A DNA stretch of 64,000 bases. It comes from Alteromonas indica. Lineage in GTDB: Bacteria; Pseudomonadota; Gammaproteobacteria; Enterobacterales; Alteromonadaceae. A model generated the notes under the pieces. It was not told the DNA's origin. It saw only the letters and a program-made list of their open reading frames with translations, and did no database searches. The position numbers and the translations under genes were made by a program. Position 1 is the first letter of the stretch, and each line of letters begins with the position of its first letter. Location: contig PYVY01000001.1 in NCBI GenBank assembly GCA_003056425.1, forward strand, positions 186,001 to 250,000. Reading direction: 5' to 3'. Below are positions 35,131 through 45,962 of the stretch, in pieces.

Positions 35131-38100
35131 TTACTCTTCGTCTTCAACCAACGTCATTAACGAGGTGTTACCCCCTGACGCTGTAGTATCAATACTCACC
35201 GTCTTCTCGGTCATGACACGCTGAATAAGGTTATCATTATATTCTGCGGTAATTACCGGGAGAATAGCACCGCCATCGCGCGAGGCTAGCATCGCCGAAA
35301 TCTGCGCAGTACGCTCGGTATGTGAGTCAACCACTACGCCGGCCAGGTCTTCATCTTTAAGCAACGCATCAAGATGCTTCAACCGCGCTACCTGGAACAC
35401 CCCTTTAGGCGCACCTGTAGCATTGAATTTTTCCTGAAACTCCAGCGCCTCTTCATAAAACAAGTCAGACACCACTGAAACGACTACGTTGCCGGTAGCC
35501 AAGGCGGTTACCACAGACAGTGTCCAGTATTCAAAGCTGACCCCTTTATCGGCGAAACAGACCAGAATACCACGCGGTTCACGGTACAGTTTATTCGACT
35601 CACCCGTTGGCCCAGGCAAGGTAATCGGGTTTTTCAGGCGGCGTTCAATCTCAGTTAATTGCTGACGAGACGTCGCCAATGTACGGTTAAGATCGTCTGC
35701 CAATTCCTCAACAATATCTACCTTGGCAATTTTCGCCAGTAACTGACGGACCATGGATAATCTGTCGTTTAATGCAGTGTGCCGCCAGGTAGATTCCACC
35801 GCCAGGCCGTTGTCCATAAGACGCGCGGCGGCTTCCTCTTCGCTTTTGTCTCCCGACAACGCTTCATCCAGATGCTCAAGATCTTTTACCTGTGATGGTT
35901 TAGGCGTGGCCCGTTCCATCATCAACCGTGGCAGATAATTGGGGCCACCTGCTTTCGGGCCGGTTCCTGAAAGCCCACGTCCGCCAAAGGGTTGTACGCC
36001 TACAATGGCACCAATCATATTACGGTTGATATAAACGTTACCGGCACGGCTCAACGCTGCCAGTTCATAGGCACGGTCTTCAATACGAGAATGAATACCC
36101 ATAGTAAGGCCGTAGCCTGTACTGTTGATTTGCTCAACTACCTTTTCAATATCTTTGCCTTTAAAGCGAACGATATGGATAACCGGCCCAAATACTTCTT
36201 TTTCCAACACGTTGATGTTGTCAATTTCATATAAAGTGGGCGGGAAGAAGGTCGCGTTATCGGTACCTTCTGGTAAAGGACAGGCATGCAGTAATTTGCC
36301 CTTGCCTTCCATATATTCACGGTGTTCAGTCAGGCTTTTCAGCGCTTTGCCATCAATCACCGGCCCAATATCAGTTTTTAGATACATGGGGTTGCCGATT
36401 TGCAGCTCTTTCATCGCCCCTATCAACATTTCTGTCAGATTGTCGGCAATATCTTTCTGAACAAACAACACGCGTAATGCTGAGCAGCGTTGTCCGGCGC
36501 TTTGGAAACCAGAAAATACGACATCGTCAATAACTTGCTCTGGTAGCGCAGTAGAATCTACTATCATGCAGTTTTGCCCACCGGTTTCGGCTATCAATGG
36601 GACCTGCTCACCACCGCGGGCCGCTAGGGTCTGCGATATAAGTGTACCGGTTTGAGTAGAGCCGGTGAACATCACCGCTTTAATGCGCTCATCAGGCAAC
36701 AGGGTTTCACCCACTTCTTTACCCGGACAAATAAGTAGTTGCAACGCATCTTCAGGCAAACCTACAGAGTGCATTATTTCAATACAACGTCTGGCGATAA
36801 TACTGGTTTGTTCTGCGGGTTTGGCAATAACCGTATTACCGGTAACCAATGCCGCTGCCACCTGCCCCGTAAAGATAGCAAGAGGGAAGTTCCACGGAGA
36901 AATACACAATACTGTGCCCCGCGGCACCAACCGTTGATCTTCTTCTAACTCTTTGGCTCGCGCAGCGTAGTAGCGCAAGAAATCAACCGCTTCACGTACT
37001 TCATCAATGCTATCCTGGGCAACTTTACCGGCTTCCCGGATACAGATGGCAATAAGCTCACCCATATGTCGCTCAAGGGCATTGGCAGAGCGCTCTAAAA
37101 TATCGGCGCGATCTTTCACTGAGCGCTTCGACCAGGGTACGAAAGCATCTGCCGTTTTATCCAAAGCGGCGAGCATGTCTTCTTTAGTGGCGTAAACGTG
37201 ATACCCCACAATATCGTTGTGATCGGCCGGGTTACGCACCGCTGTGCCATTTTCCGGTATGTCGGACTCAGCAATCTTATAGACCGTATTCCAACGCTCC
37301 AATTCGTGCTGCAGAGCATTGACTGCAATATGATCGGTTAGGTCCAGCCCGCGCGAATTATCACGCTCGGGGGCATACAGGCCCCGTGGGGTTTTAATCA
37401 ATTTGTTATAACGGTTTTTCAGCCGCTGGGTTTTCTCAACCGGGTCTTCAAGTAACGACTCAACCGGTTTTTCATCATCCACAATAGCATTAACAAATGA
37501 AGAGTTAGCGCCGTTTTCAAGCAGACGACGTACCAAATAGGCCAACAATTCTTCATGTTCGCCCACCGGTGCATACACCCGGCACTGAATTTTATCTTCG
37601 GTCACTACCTGGTCATACAAGGTATCGCCCATGCCATGCAAGCACTGGAATTCAAAACCGTCTTTGTCGTCACCCGCCAGTTCCAGAATAACCGAGGCTG
37701 AGTAAGCATTATGAGTAGCAAATTGCGGATAAATAGTGTCACGATAGTCTAGCAGGCGGTTGGCACACGCATGGTAGGACACATCGGTAGATGACTTACG
37801 GGTAAACACCGGGAACGTTTCCAGGCCAGCCTGTTGGGTAAGTTTAATTTCGGTATCCCAATAAGCGCCTTTAACTAACCGAACCATCATATTGCGGCCA
37901 GTGTCTTCGGTTAATTTACGAATCCAGTCAATCACGTGCAGGCCGCGTTTTTGGTAAGCCTGTACCGCGATACCAAAGCCCGTCCAGCCCTCTAAATCGG
38001 CATCGCGGAATACCGCTTCAATAATGTCGAGAGATAAGTCCAGTCGATCGGCTTCTTCTGCATCTACGGTCAGACCGATATCGTATTCTTTGGCCATTAG

Positions 38101-38934
38101 GCAAAGCTCTTTCAGCTTCGGCGGAATTTCAGCCATAACCCGGTCGTACTGCAGGAATTCAAAGCGCGGATGCAAGGCCGACAGCTTAACCGATATACCC
38201 GGCGAACGCTTAGGTCCGCGGCCATCAGCGGCTTTTCCAATAACTTTAATGGCTTTGGCATACGACTCGAAGAAGCGATTCGCATCGGTCATCGTCCGCG
38301 CCGCTTCGCCTAACATATCGTAAGAGTAAACGTACCCTTTCTTTTCTTTCTCGCGCGCCCGGTTAACCGCATCTTCAATGGTTTCGCCCATTACAAACTG
38401 ACGACCCATGACCCGCATGGCAATATTCATTGAGCGGCGGATGACCGGCTCGCCCAGGCGGCCTAGTGTACGTTTTAACAGTCCGAACTGTTCGCTTTTA
38501 CGCTTGTCGGCATAGTTAACCATGCTGCCTGTTAGCAACAGACCCCAGGCAGAAGCGTTGACAAACAGCGATTCGGAATTGCCCAAATGCGGTGTCCACT
38601 GCCCTTGCGATAGTTTGTCGCGAATCAGTACATCCTGGGTTTCTTCGTCTGGCACCCGCAATAAAGCTTCTGCCAAGCACATCAGTACTACCCCTTCGGA
38701 GGTCGACAACGAATATTCATTTAGCAGTGCATCGACACCACCATGGCCTTCTTGTTCGCGGCGAATTTTCAGTACCATTTTACGGGCACGTTCCCAGGCC
38801 CGGCTGCGGGCGCGAGGATTAACTTCCGCAATGGGCAGGATCTGGTCAATGGCGACAGACTCATCGATGCGGTAGTGATCGCGAATTCGCTGTCGAATCG
38901 AGGTTAAAGTATTGAGGTCTTGGTTAGTAAGCAT
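35131..38934 (-). CDS. putA: bifunctional proline dehydrogenase / P5C dehydrogenase PutA (no RHH repressor domain)
   Basis: This 1267-aa enzyme oxidises proline to glutamate in two channelled steps. The N-terminal arm is followed by the FAD-binding PRODH barrel (ISVKLSALHPR, LTVDAEEADRLDLSLD, MMVRLVKGAYWD, FATHNAYSA). The NAD aldehyde dehydrogenase domain follows from about 560: CISPWNFPLAIFTGQ, FTGSTQTG, IAETGGQNCMIVD and the catalytic QSAGQRCSALR. A C-terminal aldehyde-dehydrogenase-like domain (residues about 1060-1267) is present, as in type B PutA. The ribbon-helix-helix region that makes E. coli PutA its own repressor is missing: the protein begins directly at MLTNQDLNTLTSIRQRI. Regulation must come from elsewhere. 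No putP is adjacent. Confidence 0.96.
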   Translation of the reverse strand: MLTNQDLNTLTSIRQRIRDHYRIDESVAIDQILPIAEVNPRARSRAWERARKMVLKIRREQEGHGGVDALLNEYSLSTSEGVVLMCLAEALLRVPDEETQDVLIRDKLSQGQWTPHLGNSESLFVNASAWGLLLTGSMVNYADKRKSEQFGLLKRTLGRLGEPVIRRSMNIAMRVMGRQFVMGETIEDAVNRAREKEKKGYVYSYDMLGEAARTMTDANRFFESYAKAIKVIGKAADGRGPKRSPGISVKLSALHPRFEFLQYDRVMAEIPPKLKELCLMAKEYDIGLTVDAEEADRLDLSLDIIEAVFRDADLEGWTGFGIAVQAYQKRGLHVIDWIRKLTEDTGRNMMVRLVKGAYWDTEIKLTQQAGLETFPVFTRKSSTDVSYHACANRLLDYRDTIYPQFATHNAYSASVILELAGDDKDGFEFQCLHGMGDTLYDQVVTEDKIQCRVYAPVGEHEELLAYLVRRLLENGANSSFVNAIVDDEKPVESLLEDPVEKTQRLKNRYNKLIKTPRGLYAPERDNSRGLDLTDHIAVNALQHELERWNTVYKIAESDIPENGTAVRNPADHNDIVGYHVYATKEDMLAALDKTADAFVPWSKRSVKDRADILERSANALERHMGELIAICIREAGKVAQDSIDEVREAVDFLRYYAARAKELEEDQRLVPRGTVLCISPWNFPLAIFTGQVAAALVTGNTVIAKPAEQTSIIARRCIEIMHSVGLPEDALQLLICPGKEVGETLLPDERIKAVMFTGSTQTGTLISQTLAARGGEQVPLIAETGGQNCMIVDSTALPEQVIDDVVFSGFQSAGQRCSALRVLFVQKDIADNLTEMLIGAMKELQIGNPMYLKTDIGPVIDGKALKSLTEHREYMEGKGKLLHACPLPEGTDNATFFPPTLYEIDNINVLEKEVFGPVIHIVRFKGKDIEKVVEQINSTGYGLTMGIHSRIEDRAYELAALSRAGNVYINRNMIGAIVGVQPFGGRGLSGTGPKAGGPNYLPRLMMERATPKPSQVKDLEHLDEALSGDKSEEEAAARLMDNGLAVESTWRHTALNDRLSMVRQLLAKIAKVDIVEELADDLNRTLATSRQQLTEIERRLKNPITLPGPTGESNKLYREPRGILVCFADKGVSFEYWTLSVVTALATGNVVVSVVSDLFYEEALEFQEKFNATGAPKGVFQVARLKHLDALLKDEDLAGVVVDSHTERTAQISAMLASRDGGAILPVITAEYNDNLIQRVMTEKTVSIDTTASGGNTSLMTLVEDEE

Positions 38935-39277
38935 TACTCGCCTTTTAAAAATAGCTGTTCAAAAATGGTGTAGGGTAAATTCACGCACACAGTCGCGCTG
39001 TTGTCCCCGCATTGCAAGTGCAATTGCACGTCAAGCCACAGTGTCTGGAAATCAGGTTTCCACTGCCTATGGGCTTTTAACTCTGCAGCGTTGTTAAGAG
39101 ATCAGCCTACCGCCTAATAAACCGCGGATACTAGCACATCATTAAGGGCTTTCCAGCGTACTTATCACGCGGCTTCAAAGACCTACAACATAATGTAAAT
39201 AAAAAGGTAATTATTTGTTAAGGCAAACACCTGTTCGCCAGCTACACTAATAGAAAAAGACCTGAAGAGGATGTTTA
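38935..39277. promoter_or_regulatory. putA/chemoreceptor divergent region with a 12-bp palindrome
   Basis: No gene is visible. A perfect palindrome GTGCAATTGCAC lies at 39018-39029, 84 bases upstream of the putA start; it is a candidate operator, for example for a dedicated Lrp-type PutR, since PutA here cannot bind DNA itself. The right part (39190-39277) is AT-rich. TTGTTA and TACACT are present but too far apart to make a convincing sigma-70 promoter for the chemoreceptor, and no FliA-type promoter was found. Confidence 0.4.
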
Positions 39278-40915
39278 ATGGGCTGGTTAAGAAATTTTAA
39301 TGTTATTCAACGTCTCGGTATGATGATTGGATTGGTGAGTGTGTTGTTTATCATAATGACTGTGGTCATATTACAACAACATTATCAGGCGCAAAAAGAT
39401 AGCGCCTATGAAGAGACCCGGCATTTAGTAGAAGCGGCGACGACTACACTATCAGCATTTTACAACGCTGCCCAGCAAAACGAGATGAGCGAAATCGAAG
39501 CAAAAGCACTGGCCTTAGCCGCCATTGAAAGTATGCGCTATGACACCGACAATTACTTTTGGGTACAGGACGACCAACCCAAAATGATTATGCATCCCTT
39601 TAAACCTGATCTGAATGGGCAGGATTTAAGCGGGTTTGCCGATGCCAATGGTACGCATTTGTTTGCCGAAATGGCAGCCATCACCCAACGCAGCGGCGAA
39701 GGCTTTGTACCCTACGTCTGGCCCCTGCCCGGCATGGACGAACCGGTTGCTAAAATATCTTTTGTAAAACGGTTTGCGCCCTGGCAATGGACGGTCGGCT
39801 CAGGTATTTACCTGACCCGGCTGGACGAGGACTTTGCCCATATCAGAAATATCTTCATTGGCCTGGGGCTGGTGAGTATTGCGTTGATATGTGGGGTGTG
39901 TTTGCTGATTGGCCGCAGTATTATTGTGCCACTGGTAGAGGCCACAGATCGCATGCAGGATATAGCCAAAGGGGAAGGTGATCTTACCCGAACATTGCCC
40001 GTGCAGGGCAAAGACGAGGTCACCAAGCTGGCTATTTATTTCAATGAGTTTACCCAGAAAATGCGCGACTCATTATTGGATGTGAAAAACCGTGTGACCC
40101 AGATATCTGATAGTGCGCAGCGTCTGGCGATAACCAGCAAAGACAGCTCCGATCAGGCCACCGGCCAATCGGACAGCACCATGCAAGTGGCCACGGCCAT
40201 GGAACAAATGACCACTCAGATTCGCGATGTGACAGATGCGGCAAACAGTGCGGATCAAGCGGCTATCAGTGTTCGCCAAAACGTGAGTGAGGGTAATCAT
40301 GCGGTTAATCAAACAGTAATGGAAATACGCGCCCTTAGTAGTAATATCCAGCAAGTCAGCGATGTAGTGGCGCAGCTGGCCGAGCAAAGTGAGAAAATCG
40401 GCACGGTACTGGACGTCATACGTGGTATTTCTGAACAGACCAACCTATTGGCGTTAAATGCGGCTATTGAAGCGGCCAGAGCCGGTGAGCAAGGTCGAGG
40501 CTTTGCTGTGGTAGCCGATGAAGTACGTACCTTGGCCAGTCGTACGGCGCAAAGTACTGATGAAATTCAAGGGATGATTCAGCAACTTCAGCAGGGCGCA
40601 AAAACTGCTGTTGATGCGGTAGATGTTAGTCACAAAGCGGTTCACAATACCGAAGAAAACGCTGCCCGGACCAATGAAACCCTGGCTAGCCTGGATCAGC
40701 TTATCAGTGATATTTCTGCAATGAGCAGTCAGATAGCCACCGCAACCGGACAACAAGCCGAAGCAGCGCAGGAAATAAACCTGCGGGTGAATGATTTATC
40801 CGGCGCAGCAAATCAGGGTCAGGCAGTTGCCGTGCAGCTTGCCGATGCCAGTGAGAATCTGCAGGACAGCGCGCAAGCGATGCAGCTTATTGTGCAGCGC
40901 TTTAAGCTGGAATAA
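39278..40915 (+). CDS. methyl-accepting chemotaxis protein with single-Cache sensor
   Basis: This is a 545-aa chemoreceptor. TM1 is about 14-33, and the periplasmic sCache_2-type domain covers about 35-190 ([51 protein letters not shown]). TM2 is about 190-212, followed by HAMP ([23 protein letters not shown]) and a full signalling hairpin with the tip [35 protein letters not shown]. There is no CheR/CheB-docking pentapeptide at the C-terminus (it ends RFKLE). Such sCache receptors sense small carboxylates or similar metabolites. It is divergent from putA, but that alone does not show that proline is the ligand. Confidence 0.93.
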   Translation: MGWLRNFNVIQRLGMMIGLVSVLFIIMTVVILQQHYQAQKDSAYEETRHLVEAATTTLSAFYNAAQQNEMSEIEAKALALAAIESMRYDTDNYFWVQDDQPKMIMHPFKPDLNGQDLSGFADANGTHLFAEMAAITQRSGEGFVPYVWPLPGMDEPVAKISFVKRFAPWQWTVGSGIYLTRLDEDFAHIRNIFIGLGLVSIALICGVCLLIGRSIIVPLVEATDRMQDIAKGEGDLTRTLPVQGKDEVTKLAIYFNEFTQKMRDSLLDVKNRVTQISDSAQRLAITSKDSSDQATGQSDSTMQVATAMEQMTTQIRDVTDAANSADQAAISVRQNVSEGNHAVNQTVMEIRALSSNIQQVSDVVAQLAEQSEKIGTVLDVIRGISEQTNLLALNAAIEAARAGEQGRGFAVVADEVRTLASRTAQSTDEIQGMIQQLQQGAKTAVDAVDVSHKAVHNTEENAARTNETLASLDQLISDISAMSSQIATATGQQAEAAQEINLRVNDLSGAANQGQAVAVQLADASENLQDSAQAMQLIVQRFKLE

Positions 40916-41360
40916 ACACACACGTTACCCGACTAACTGTAATCCCCCAGGCCCCTGGCCAGGGCGTGGAATGCAAAGCCGTTGGCGTGTAATGTAGGCC
41001 CGCTGTCCGTGGCAATAAGCCGGGTTAGAGGCCACTGCTACAGGTGCACCTTATGTGCACCTGTAGCTTGCTTATAGTAAGGCTTACCAAAGTGCGGTTA
41101 GCAAATAACACGCGAAAGTCCCTATTGGCAGTAAACCCTACCAAAGCCTTCGGCATGTTGGAGAATATTGGCGGTTTTGCGTATGCTTTCGCCATAGGCC
41201 AGTACCGTTACGGCAAACCAAGCTGGGCACGACGGTTAAAGAAAAAAAGAAAATCTGCTTAAAAACCTTAAAGGTAAATTAGGAAAGTGGTGCTTTTTAC
41301 CTATGAAACAACGACGCCAGACGGCATAATATGGCGCGTTCATAAGAGCAGGTGACAGCT
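40916..41360. other. intergenic region between the chemoreceptor and ftsB
   Basis: This 445-base gap contains a perfect 12-bp hairpin at 41038-41066 (entered separately) and a possible small frame ending at 41262. Near ftsB, AGGTAAA / TTTACCT flank a short loop (about 41272-41311). The ftsB promoter is not clear; CATAATAT at about 41325 is a candidate -10. Confidence 0.35.
41038..41066. repeat. perfect 12-bp inverted repeat (stable hairpin)
   Basis: CTACAGGTGCAC, loop CTTAT, GTGCACCTGTAG. There is no T-run on either side, so it is not a standard intrinsic terminator. It lies 120 bases after the chemoreceptor stop and could be a Rho-type 3' end structure or a protein-binding site. Confidence 0.6.
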
Positions 41361-41651
41361 GTGTTGAAAGACAAATGTATTCCAATTTTGTTGCTGGTTC
41401 TGCTGGGTTTACTTCAATATCGCTTGTGGTTTGGTAAAAACAGCATTCCAGATTACATCGCACTGAAAGAAGAAGTGCATCGCCAGTCATTGCAAAATGC
41501 CAATCTGGCTCAGCGTAATGCCCTGCTTGAGGCCGATATAAGCGATCTTAAAATTGGCCTTGAAGCTATCGAGGAACGTGCCCGTAATGAACTGGGCTTG
41601 ATTAAACGAGGCGAAACTTTTTATCGAATTTTGCCCGCTGACCAGCAGTAA
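41361..41651 (+). CDS. ftsB: cell division protein FtsB
   Basis: This 96-aa bitopic protein joins FtsL and FtsQ in the divisome. One N-terminal helix (ILLLVLLGLLQYRLWF) is followed by a periplasmic coiled coil (ALKEEVHRQSLQNANLAQRNALLEADI) and the conserved EAIEERARNELGLIKRGETFYRIL. The Shine-Dalgarno AGGTGA at 41350-41355 fits best with the GTG at 41361 (or the adjacent TTG); a GTG at 41352 overlaps that signal and is unlikely. It heads the ftsB-ispD-ispF-truD-surE-pcm run, with ispD starting two bases after its stop. Confidence 0.93.
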   Translation: MLKDKCIPILLLVLLGLLQYRLWFGKNSIPDYIALKEEVHRQSLQNANLAQRNALLEADISDLKIGLEAIEERARNELGLIKRGETFYRILPADQQ

Positions 41652-41652
41652 T

Positions 41653-42366
41653 ATGAAACCACAACCTACTATTATTGCCGTGGTGCCCGCGGCAGGCATT
41701 GGCAGCCGCATGCAGGCAGACCGCCCCAAACAATACTTGCTGATTAATGGCAAAACCATTCTGGAACATACCTTACAAGCCCTGCATAGCCATCCGGCGA
41801 TAGAACATGTAGTGGTGGCAATCAGTCCGGAAGACCCATTTTTTGCTGAGCTACCGGTGGCCTCTGCTTCCTGGCTCACCCGCATAGCGGGCGGTCAGGA
41901 GCGCGCCGATTCGGTACTTCGCGCAGTGGCCACGTTGCCCGCTGATTGCTGGGCCCTGGTGCATGATGCTGCCCGCCCCTGTTTAAGTCATGCAGACATC
42001 GATAAACTGGTGGGCGTTTGCACCCAGCAAGAGGTAGCCGGAGGCATATTAGCCACACCGGTTCGTGATACAATGAAACGAGCCCGGCCCGGGGCTAGCC
42101 AATCACCTGAAATAGCGCATACTGAGTGCCGCGAGAACCTTTGGCATGCGCTAACCCCGCAGTTATTTCGGGCAGACCAGTTAACGCAGGCGCTGGCCCA
42201 GGGGCTGGCCCAGGGACTGCCAATAACTGATGAAGCGTCGGCTATGGAAGCCGCGGGCTACTGTGTAGCATTGGTAGATGGGAACCCGGCCAATATTAAA
42301 ATTACCCGCCCCGCTGATATGCCTTTGGCACAGTTTTACTTATCGGCGCTGCAAGAACACAATTGA
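41653..42366 (+). CDS. ispD: 2-C-methyl-D-erythritol 4-phosphate cytidylyltransferase IspD
   Basis: This 237-aa MEP-pathway enzyme couples MEP to CTP to give CDP-ME. The nucleotide-binding start VVPAAGIGSRMQADRPKQYL contains the Arg and Lys of the active site. VAGGQERADSVLRAV, LVHDAARPCL and the end motif ITDEASAMEAAGY are all family-typical. A short tandem repeat, LAQGLAQGL, occurs at about 184-193. It lies between ftsB and ispF, ten bases from the latter, as in most gammaproteobacteria. Confidence 0.96.
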   Translation: MKPQPTIIAVVPAAGIGSRMQADRPKQYLLINGKTILEHTLQALHSHPAIEHVVVAISPEDPFFAELPVASASWLTRIAGGQERADSVLRAVATLPADCWALVHDAARPCLSHADIDKLVGVCTQQEVAGGILATPVRDTMKRARPGASQSPEIAHTECRENLWHALTPQLFRADQLTQALAQGLAQGLPITDEASAMEAAGYCVALVDGNPANIKITRPADMPLAQFYLSALQEHN

Positions 42367-42376
42367 AAGGTAACCT

Positions 42377-42856
42377 ATGCGAATTGGACACGGTTTTGAT
42401 GTGCATAAATTTGGTGGCGAAGGCCCCATCACCGTCGGTGGTGTTAACATAGATTATGCACAGGGCTTACTGGCTCATTCTGATGGCGATGTATTATTAC
42501 ACGCGTTATGCGATGCCTTGTTAGGCGCCGCCGCCTTAGGCGATATCGGCAAGCATTTTCCCGACACTGACGACACCTATGCTGGTGCGGATAGCCGTCA
42601 ATTGCTCCGGCATGTGGTGGCTATTGTCAAACAACAAGGCTGGCAATTGGTTAATGCAGATACCACTATTGTGGCCCAAGCACCTAAAATGGCGCCGCAT
42701 ATCACCGCTATGCGTGAGATTATCGCCACCGACTGTAATGTGGCGTTGCAGGCCATCAATGTCAAAGCTACAACCACCGAAAAGCTTGGCTATACCGGTC
42801 GTAAAGAAGGTATTGCCGCCCACGCTGTAGTATTGCTGGAAGCCGTTCACCCATGA
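42377..42856 (+). CDS. ispF: 2-C-methyl-D-erythritol 2,4-cyclodiphosphate synthase IspF
   Basis: This 159-aa trimeric zinc enzyme forms the cyclodiphosphate of the MEP pathway. The metal-binding opening [12 protein letters not shown] (D8, H10) is present, with [33 protein letters not shown] and the C-terminal [21 protein letters not shown]. The length matches the family. Its TGA overlaps the truD ATG by four bases (ATGA). Confidence 0.96.
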   Translation: MRIGHGFDVHKFGGEGPITVGGVNIDYAQGLLAHSDGDVLLHALCDALLGAAALGDIGKHFPDTDDTYAGADSRQLLRHVVAIVKQQGWQLVNADTTIVAQAPKMAPHITAMREIIATDCNVALQAINVKATTTEKLGYTGRKEGIAAHAVVLLEAVHP

Positions 42857-43920
42857 CAATGACCACAGCGAACTGGCATTATCTTAACGGTAAGCCGCAA
42901 ACTCATGGCATTTTCAAACAACATGCTGAAGACTTTGTGGTCATTGAAGATTTGGGCTACCCGCTCACCGGCGAAGGTGAACATCAGTTCATTCTGGTTG
43001 AAAAAATAAACAACAATACGGCATTTGTTGCCGAGGCACTGGCCAAGTTTACCGGCTTGGCGCTGCGTAATGTGACGTATGCCGGCCGCAAAGACAAGTT
43101 TGCTTTGACGCGCCAGTGGTTTGGTTTACATGCGCCCGGCCAGGCTGATTTTGATTTTAGCGGTTTAAATTTGCCCGGGGTAAACATACTTAGCCAAACC
43201 CGACATAATAAAAAGCTTAAAACCGGCCAGCTTAAAGGTAACCGGTTTACTATTGTGTTACGTGAGGTGAGCGCTCCAGAGCAGGCCATCAAACGGTTTG
43301 AACAGGCGGCGCAACAAGGCGTGCCTAACTATTACGGCGAACAGCGGTTTGGCGTCGTACGGCAAAACTCTGAGGGTGAACGCATGGAAGGCGGTAACCT
43401 GCAATTGGCTCAGCGGATGGTAGAGGGGGAAACCATTCGTAACCGTAACAAACGGTCAATGGCGGTATCGGCACTGCGTAGTTACATATTCAATTGCAAC
43501 CTTTCAGCGCGTATAGAAGCTGCCAGGTTTGATGCTGTGTTAGAAGGCGACGCGCTGATGCTATCAGGCTCCAATAGTTTCTTTATTAATGATGGCAGCG
43601 ACCCCAGCGTACAGCAACGTTATATCGAGAAAGACCTCGCGCCCTCAGCCCCCTTGTGGGGGAAAGGACCTTTGCCTAGCACCGGCGAGGTCGCTGCCAT
43701 GGAGCGCCAGGTAGCCGAGCAGTATACCGCAGCAGCAACATTTTTAGCCGATGCCGGCTTGCGCCAAGAACGCCGAGCCATAAAAATATGGCCGCAAAAT
43801 CTTGAATGGGATCAGCAAGGTGATACATTAACGCTTTGCTTTTCGCTGCCCAGTGGCTGTTTTGCCACCTCCGTATTACGCGAATGTATTAATGCGCGCG
43901 AGCCGCAAAACAATACATAA
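42853..43920 (+). CDS. truD: tRNA pseudouridine(13) synthase TruD
   Basis: This 355-aa enzyme makes pseudouridine 13 in tRNA-Glu. The TruD core motif [15 protein letters not shown] holds the catalytic Asp80, and [10 protein letters not shown] with [11 protein letters not shown] follows. The N-terminal [22 protein letters not shown] is also typical. Two nearby ATGs (42853 and 42859) are possible starts; the first gives the ATGA overlap with ispF. The gene lies in the usual ispF-truD-surE context. Confidence 0.95.
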   Translation: MTMTTANWHYLNGKPQTHGIFKQHAEDFVVIEDLGYPLTGEGEHQFILVEKINNNTAFVAEALAKFTGLALRNVTYAGRKDKFALTRQWFGLHAPGQADFDFSGLNLPGVNILSQTRHNKKLKTGQLKGNRFTIVLREVSAPEQAIKRFEQAAQQGVPNYYGEQRFGVVRQNSEGERMEGGNLQLAQRMVEGETIRNRNKRSMAVSALRSYIFNCNLSARIEAARFDAVLEGDALMLSGSNSFFINDGSDPSVQQRYIEKDLAPSAPLWGKGPLPSTGEVAAMERQVAEQYTAAATFLADAGLRQERRAIKIWPQNLEWDQQGDTLTLCFSLPSGCFATSVLRECINAREPQNNT

Positions 43921-43961
43921 CAAATGCCCCAGCAGGCAATGATGGACCAGTGGAGTCAAGC

Positions 43962-44705
43962 ATGAGAATTCTTTTAAGTAATGATGATAGTGTCTTTGCC
44001 AAAGGCATTCAGGTTTTACATCAGGCCTTAGCCCAGGAACATGAAGTAACGGTTATCGCCCCGGACCGAAATTGTAGCGGGGCCAGTAATGCTCTGTCAT
44101 TGCATCAGCCTTTGCGTATACAACAATTGGACAATGGCTTTTATTCAGTAAATGGTACACCATCTGATTGCGTCCACCTTGGGGTGAACCGTTTTATGCA
44201 GCAAGAGCCTGATTTAGTGGTATCGGGTATTAATCATGGCGCCAATCTGGGCGATGATGTGATTTACTCGGGCACCGTGGCCGCAGCAACGGAAGGACGC
44301 TATATGGGCTTACCTGCCATCGCCGTGTCATTAGCCAGCCACGATGGTGAACATTTTGAAACAGCAGCCAAAGTGGTACTGGATATCATTGCAAAATTGC
44401 AATTGCATCCTTTGCCTGCCAATCAGATACTGAACGTTAATGTACCTGATGTTCCTTATGAAGCATTAGCTGGGATTAAAGTGACCCGTCAGGGTCGGCG
44501 ACACCGGGCTGAAGGCATGCAACAGAGCCAGGACCCGTTTGGCCGCACTATCTTTTGGTACGGCCCGGCCGGCGCGGAACAAGATGCGTCAGAAGGAACA
44601 GATTTTCATGCTATTAGCCAGGGATATTGCTCGGTTACCCCGCTGGATGTGGATATGACCGCGCACCGTAGTCTTGATGAGATGCAGGACTGGCTAAATC
44701 GATAA
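43962..44705 (+). CDS. surE: 5'/3'-nucleotidase SurE
   Basis: This 247-aa metal-dependent nucleoside-monophosphate phosphatase supports stationary-phase survival. The start ATG at 43962 follows GGAG at seven bases and gives the invariant opening [10 protein letters not shown] with the metal-binding D8-D9. A GTG four codons upstream is less likely. Other motifs are [50 protein letters not shown] and the C-terminal [12 protein letters not shown]. It is followed by pcm, the common surE-pcm-nlpD-rpoS stationary-phase block. Confidence 0.95.
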   Translation: MRILLSNDDSVFAKGIQVLHQALAQEHEVTVIAPDRNCSGASNALSLHQPLRIQQLDNGFYSVNGTPSDCVHLGVNRFMQQEPDLVVSGINHGANLGDDVIYSGTVAAATEGRYMGLPAIAVSLASHDGEHFETAAKVVLDIIAKLQLHPLPANQILNVNVPDVPYEALAGIKVTRQGRRHRAEGMQQSQDPFGRTIFWYGPAGAEQDASEGTDFHAISQGYCSVTPLDVDMTAHRSLDEMQDWLNR

Positions 44706-44743
44706 TAATAACAGTGCTTTTCTTTTAGGAAATTTAGACACAC

Positions 44744-45379
44744 ATGAGATCATCGAGAAAAGGGGAAACTCTCGCTGAACTGCTCTACCAGGAAGGGGTG
44801 AGGAATCAGCAGGTATTGAACGCGGTGGCAGCCACCCCGCGCGAGTTATTTTTGCCCGATGCCTTACGCCATAAAGCGTATCAGAATACGGCCTTACCGA
44901 TTGGGCAGGGCCAAACTATCTCGCAACCCTATATTGTTGCCAAAATGACTGAATTGTTGCTAAACGCGACAAATCAACCAAGGAAGGTACTAGAAATAGG
45001 GACCGGCTCTGGTTACCAAACTGCCATCCTGGCACAGTTATTTAATGACGTTTACAGCGTCGAACGTATTAAAAGCCTGCAATTTCAGGCAAAACGCCGA
45101 ATGAATCAGCTGGATCTTCACAATATTGCCATGAAACATGGCGACGGTTGGAAAGGCTGGGCATCTAAGGGCCCATTCGATGCCATCATTGTTACCGCAG
45201 CGGCTAGCCGTATTCCTGATGATTTGCTTGCGCAAATTATTGAAGGCGGCAGGCTGGTTATTCCTGTCGGTAATGAGCAACAACAGCTTCTTTGTATAGA
45301 CCGTATTGACGGACAATTGCACACCGAGACAGTAGAAGCGGTGAGATTTGTTCCGTTGATCGCAGGAGATCTTCAGTGA
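44744..45379 (+). CDS. pcm: protein-L-isoaspartate O-methyltransferase Pcm
   Basis: This 211-aa SAM-dependent enzyme methylates isoaspartyl residues in aged proteins. Motifs are [26 protein letters not shown] motif [41 protein letters not shown] and [11 protein letters not shown]. The C-terminal [10 protein letters not shown] is also conserved. Its TGA overlaps the GTG start of the next gene (GTGA), so the membrane protein downstream is translationally coupled. Confidence 0.95.
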   Translation: MRSSRKGETLAELLYQEGVRNQQVLNAVAATPRELFLPDALRHKAYQNTALPIGQGQTISQPYIVAKMTELLLNATNQPRKVLEIGTGSGYQTAILAQLFNDVYSVERIKSLQFQAKRRMNQLDLHNIAMKHGDGWKGWASKGPFDAIIVTAAASRIPDDLLAQIIEGGRLVIPVGNEQQQLLCIDRIDGQLHTETVEAVRFVPLIAGDLQ

Positions 45380-45957
45380 AAATTTTTCAGCCATGTTACG
45401 ACATGGCAATCCGGTGGTCACGCCACCGCCACGCCAGCCGCTATTTAGGTGGGCTTAGTTTTGCCGAATCAATGTTCTTTCCGATTCCGCCAGATGTGAT
45501 GCTAGCCCCCATGTCGCTTTCCCAGCCTCATCGAGCCTGGTACTTTGCTTTACTTACCACCCTTACGTCTGTACTTGGCGGGGTCGCGGGCTATCTATTG
45601 GGCTATTTTGCGTTTGAAGCCTGGTTGCAACCGCTGATTATCTCTGCCGGCTACGAACACAAGCTAGAGATAGCCATGGGCTGGTTTGAAGATTATGGCG
45701 TATGGATAGTATTTTTGGCGGGCTTTTCACCGATCCCCTATAAAGTGTTTACCATTAGTGCAGGTGTTCTGCAGATGGCATTTATCCCCTTTATTATTGC
45801 TTCTGCTATAGGTCGCGGCGCGCGTTTTTTCTTGGTCGCCGGGCTCATGCGCTGGGGCGGTGCCCCCATGGAAGCCAAACTTCGCCAATATGTTGAAGTG
45901 CTGGGCTGGGCGGTGATCGCACTGGCGATACTGGCTTATTTTATCATAAAAGGATAG
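45376..45957 (+). CDS. YqaA family DedA/VTT-type inner-membrane protein
   Basis: This 193-aa multi-pass protein carries the VTT (SNARE-associated) pattern: [32 protein letters not shown], and [19 protein letters not shown] with the conserved re-entrant Pro/Gly residues, then [14 protein letters not shown]. DedA relatives act in lipid-carrier or proton-linked membrane homeostasis; the precise role is unknown. The GTG start at 45376 is embedded in the pcm stop. Its place between pcm and nlpD is conserved in Shewanella, Vibrio and Alteromonas relatives. Confidence 0.85.
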   Translation: MKIFQPCYDMAIRWSRHRHASRYLGGLSFAESMFFPIPPDVMLAPMSLSQPHRAWYFALLTTLTSVLGGVAGYLLGYFAFEAWLQPLIISAGYEHKLEIAMGWFEDYGVWIVFLAGFSPIPYKVFTISAGVLQMAFIPFIIASAIGRGARFFLVAGLMRWGGAPMEAKLRQYVEVLGWAVIALAILAYFIIKG

Positions 45958-45962
45958 CGAGC

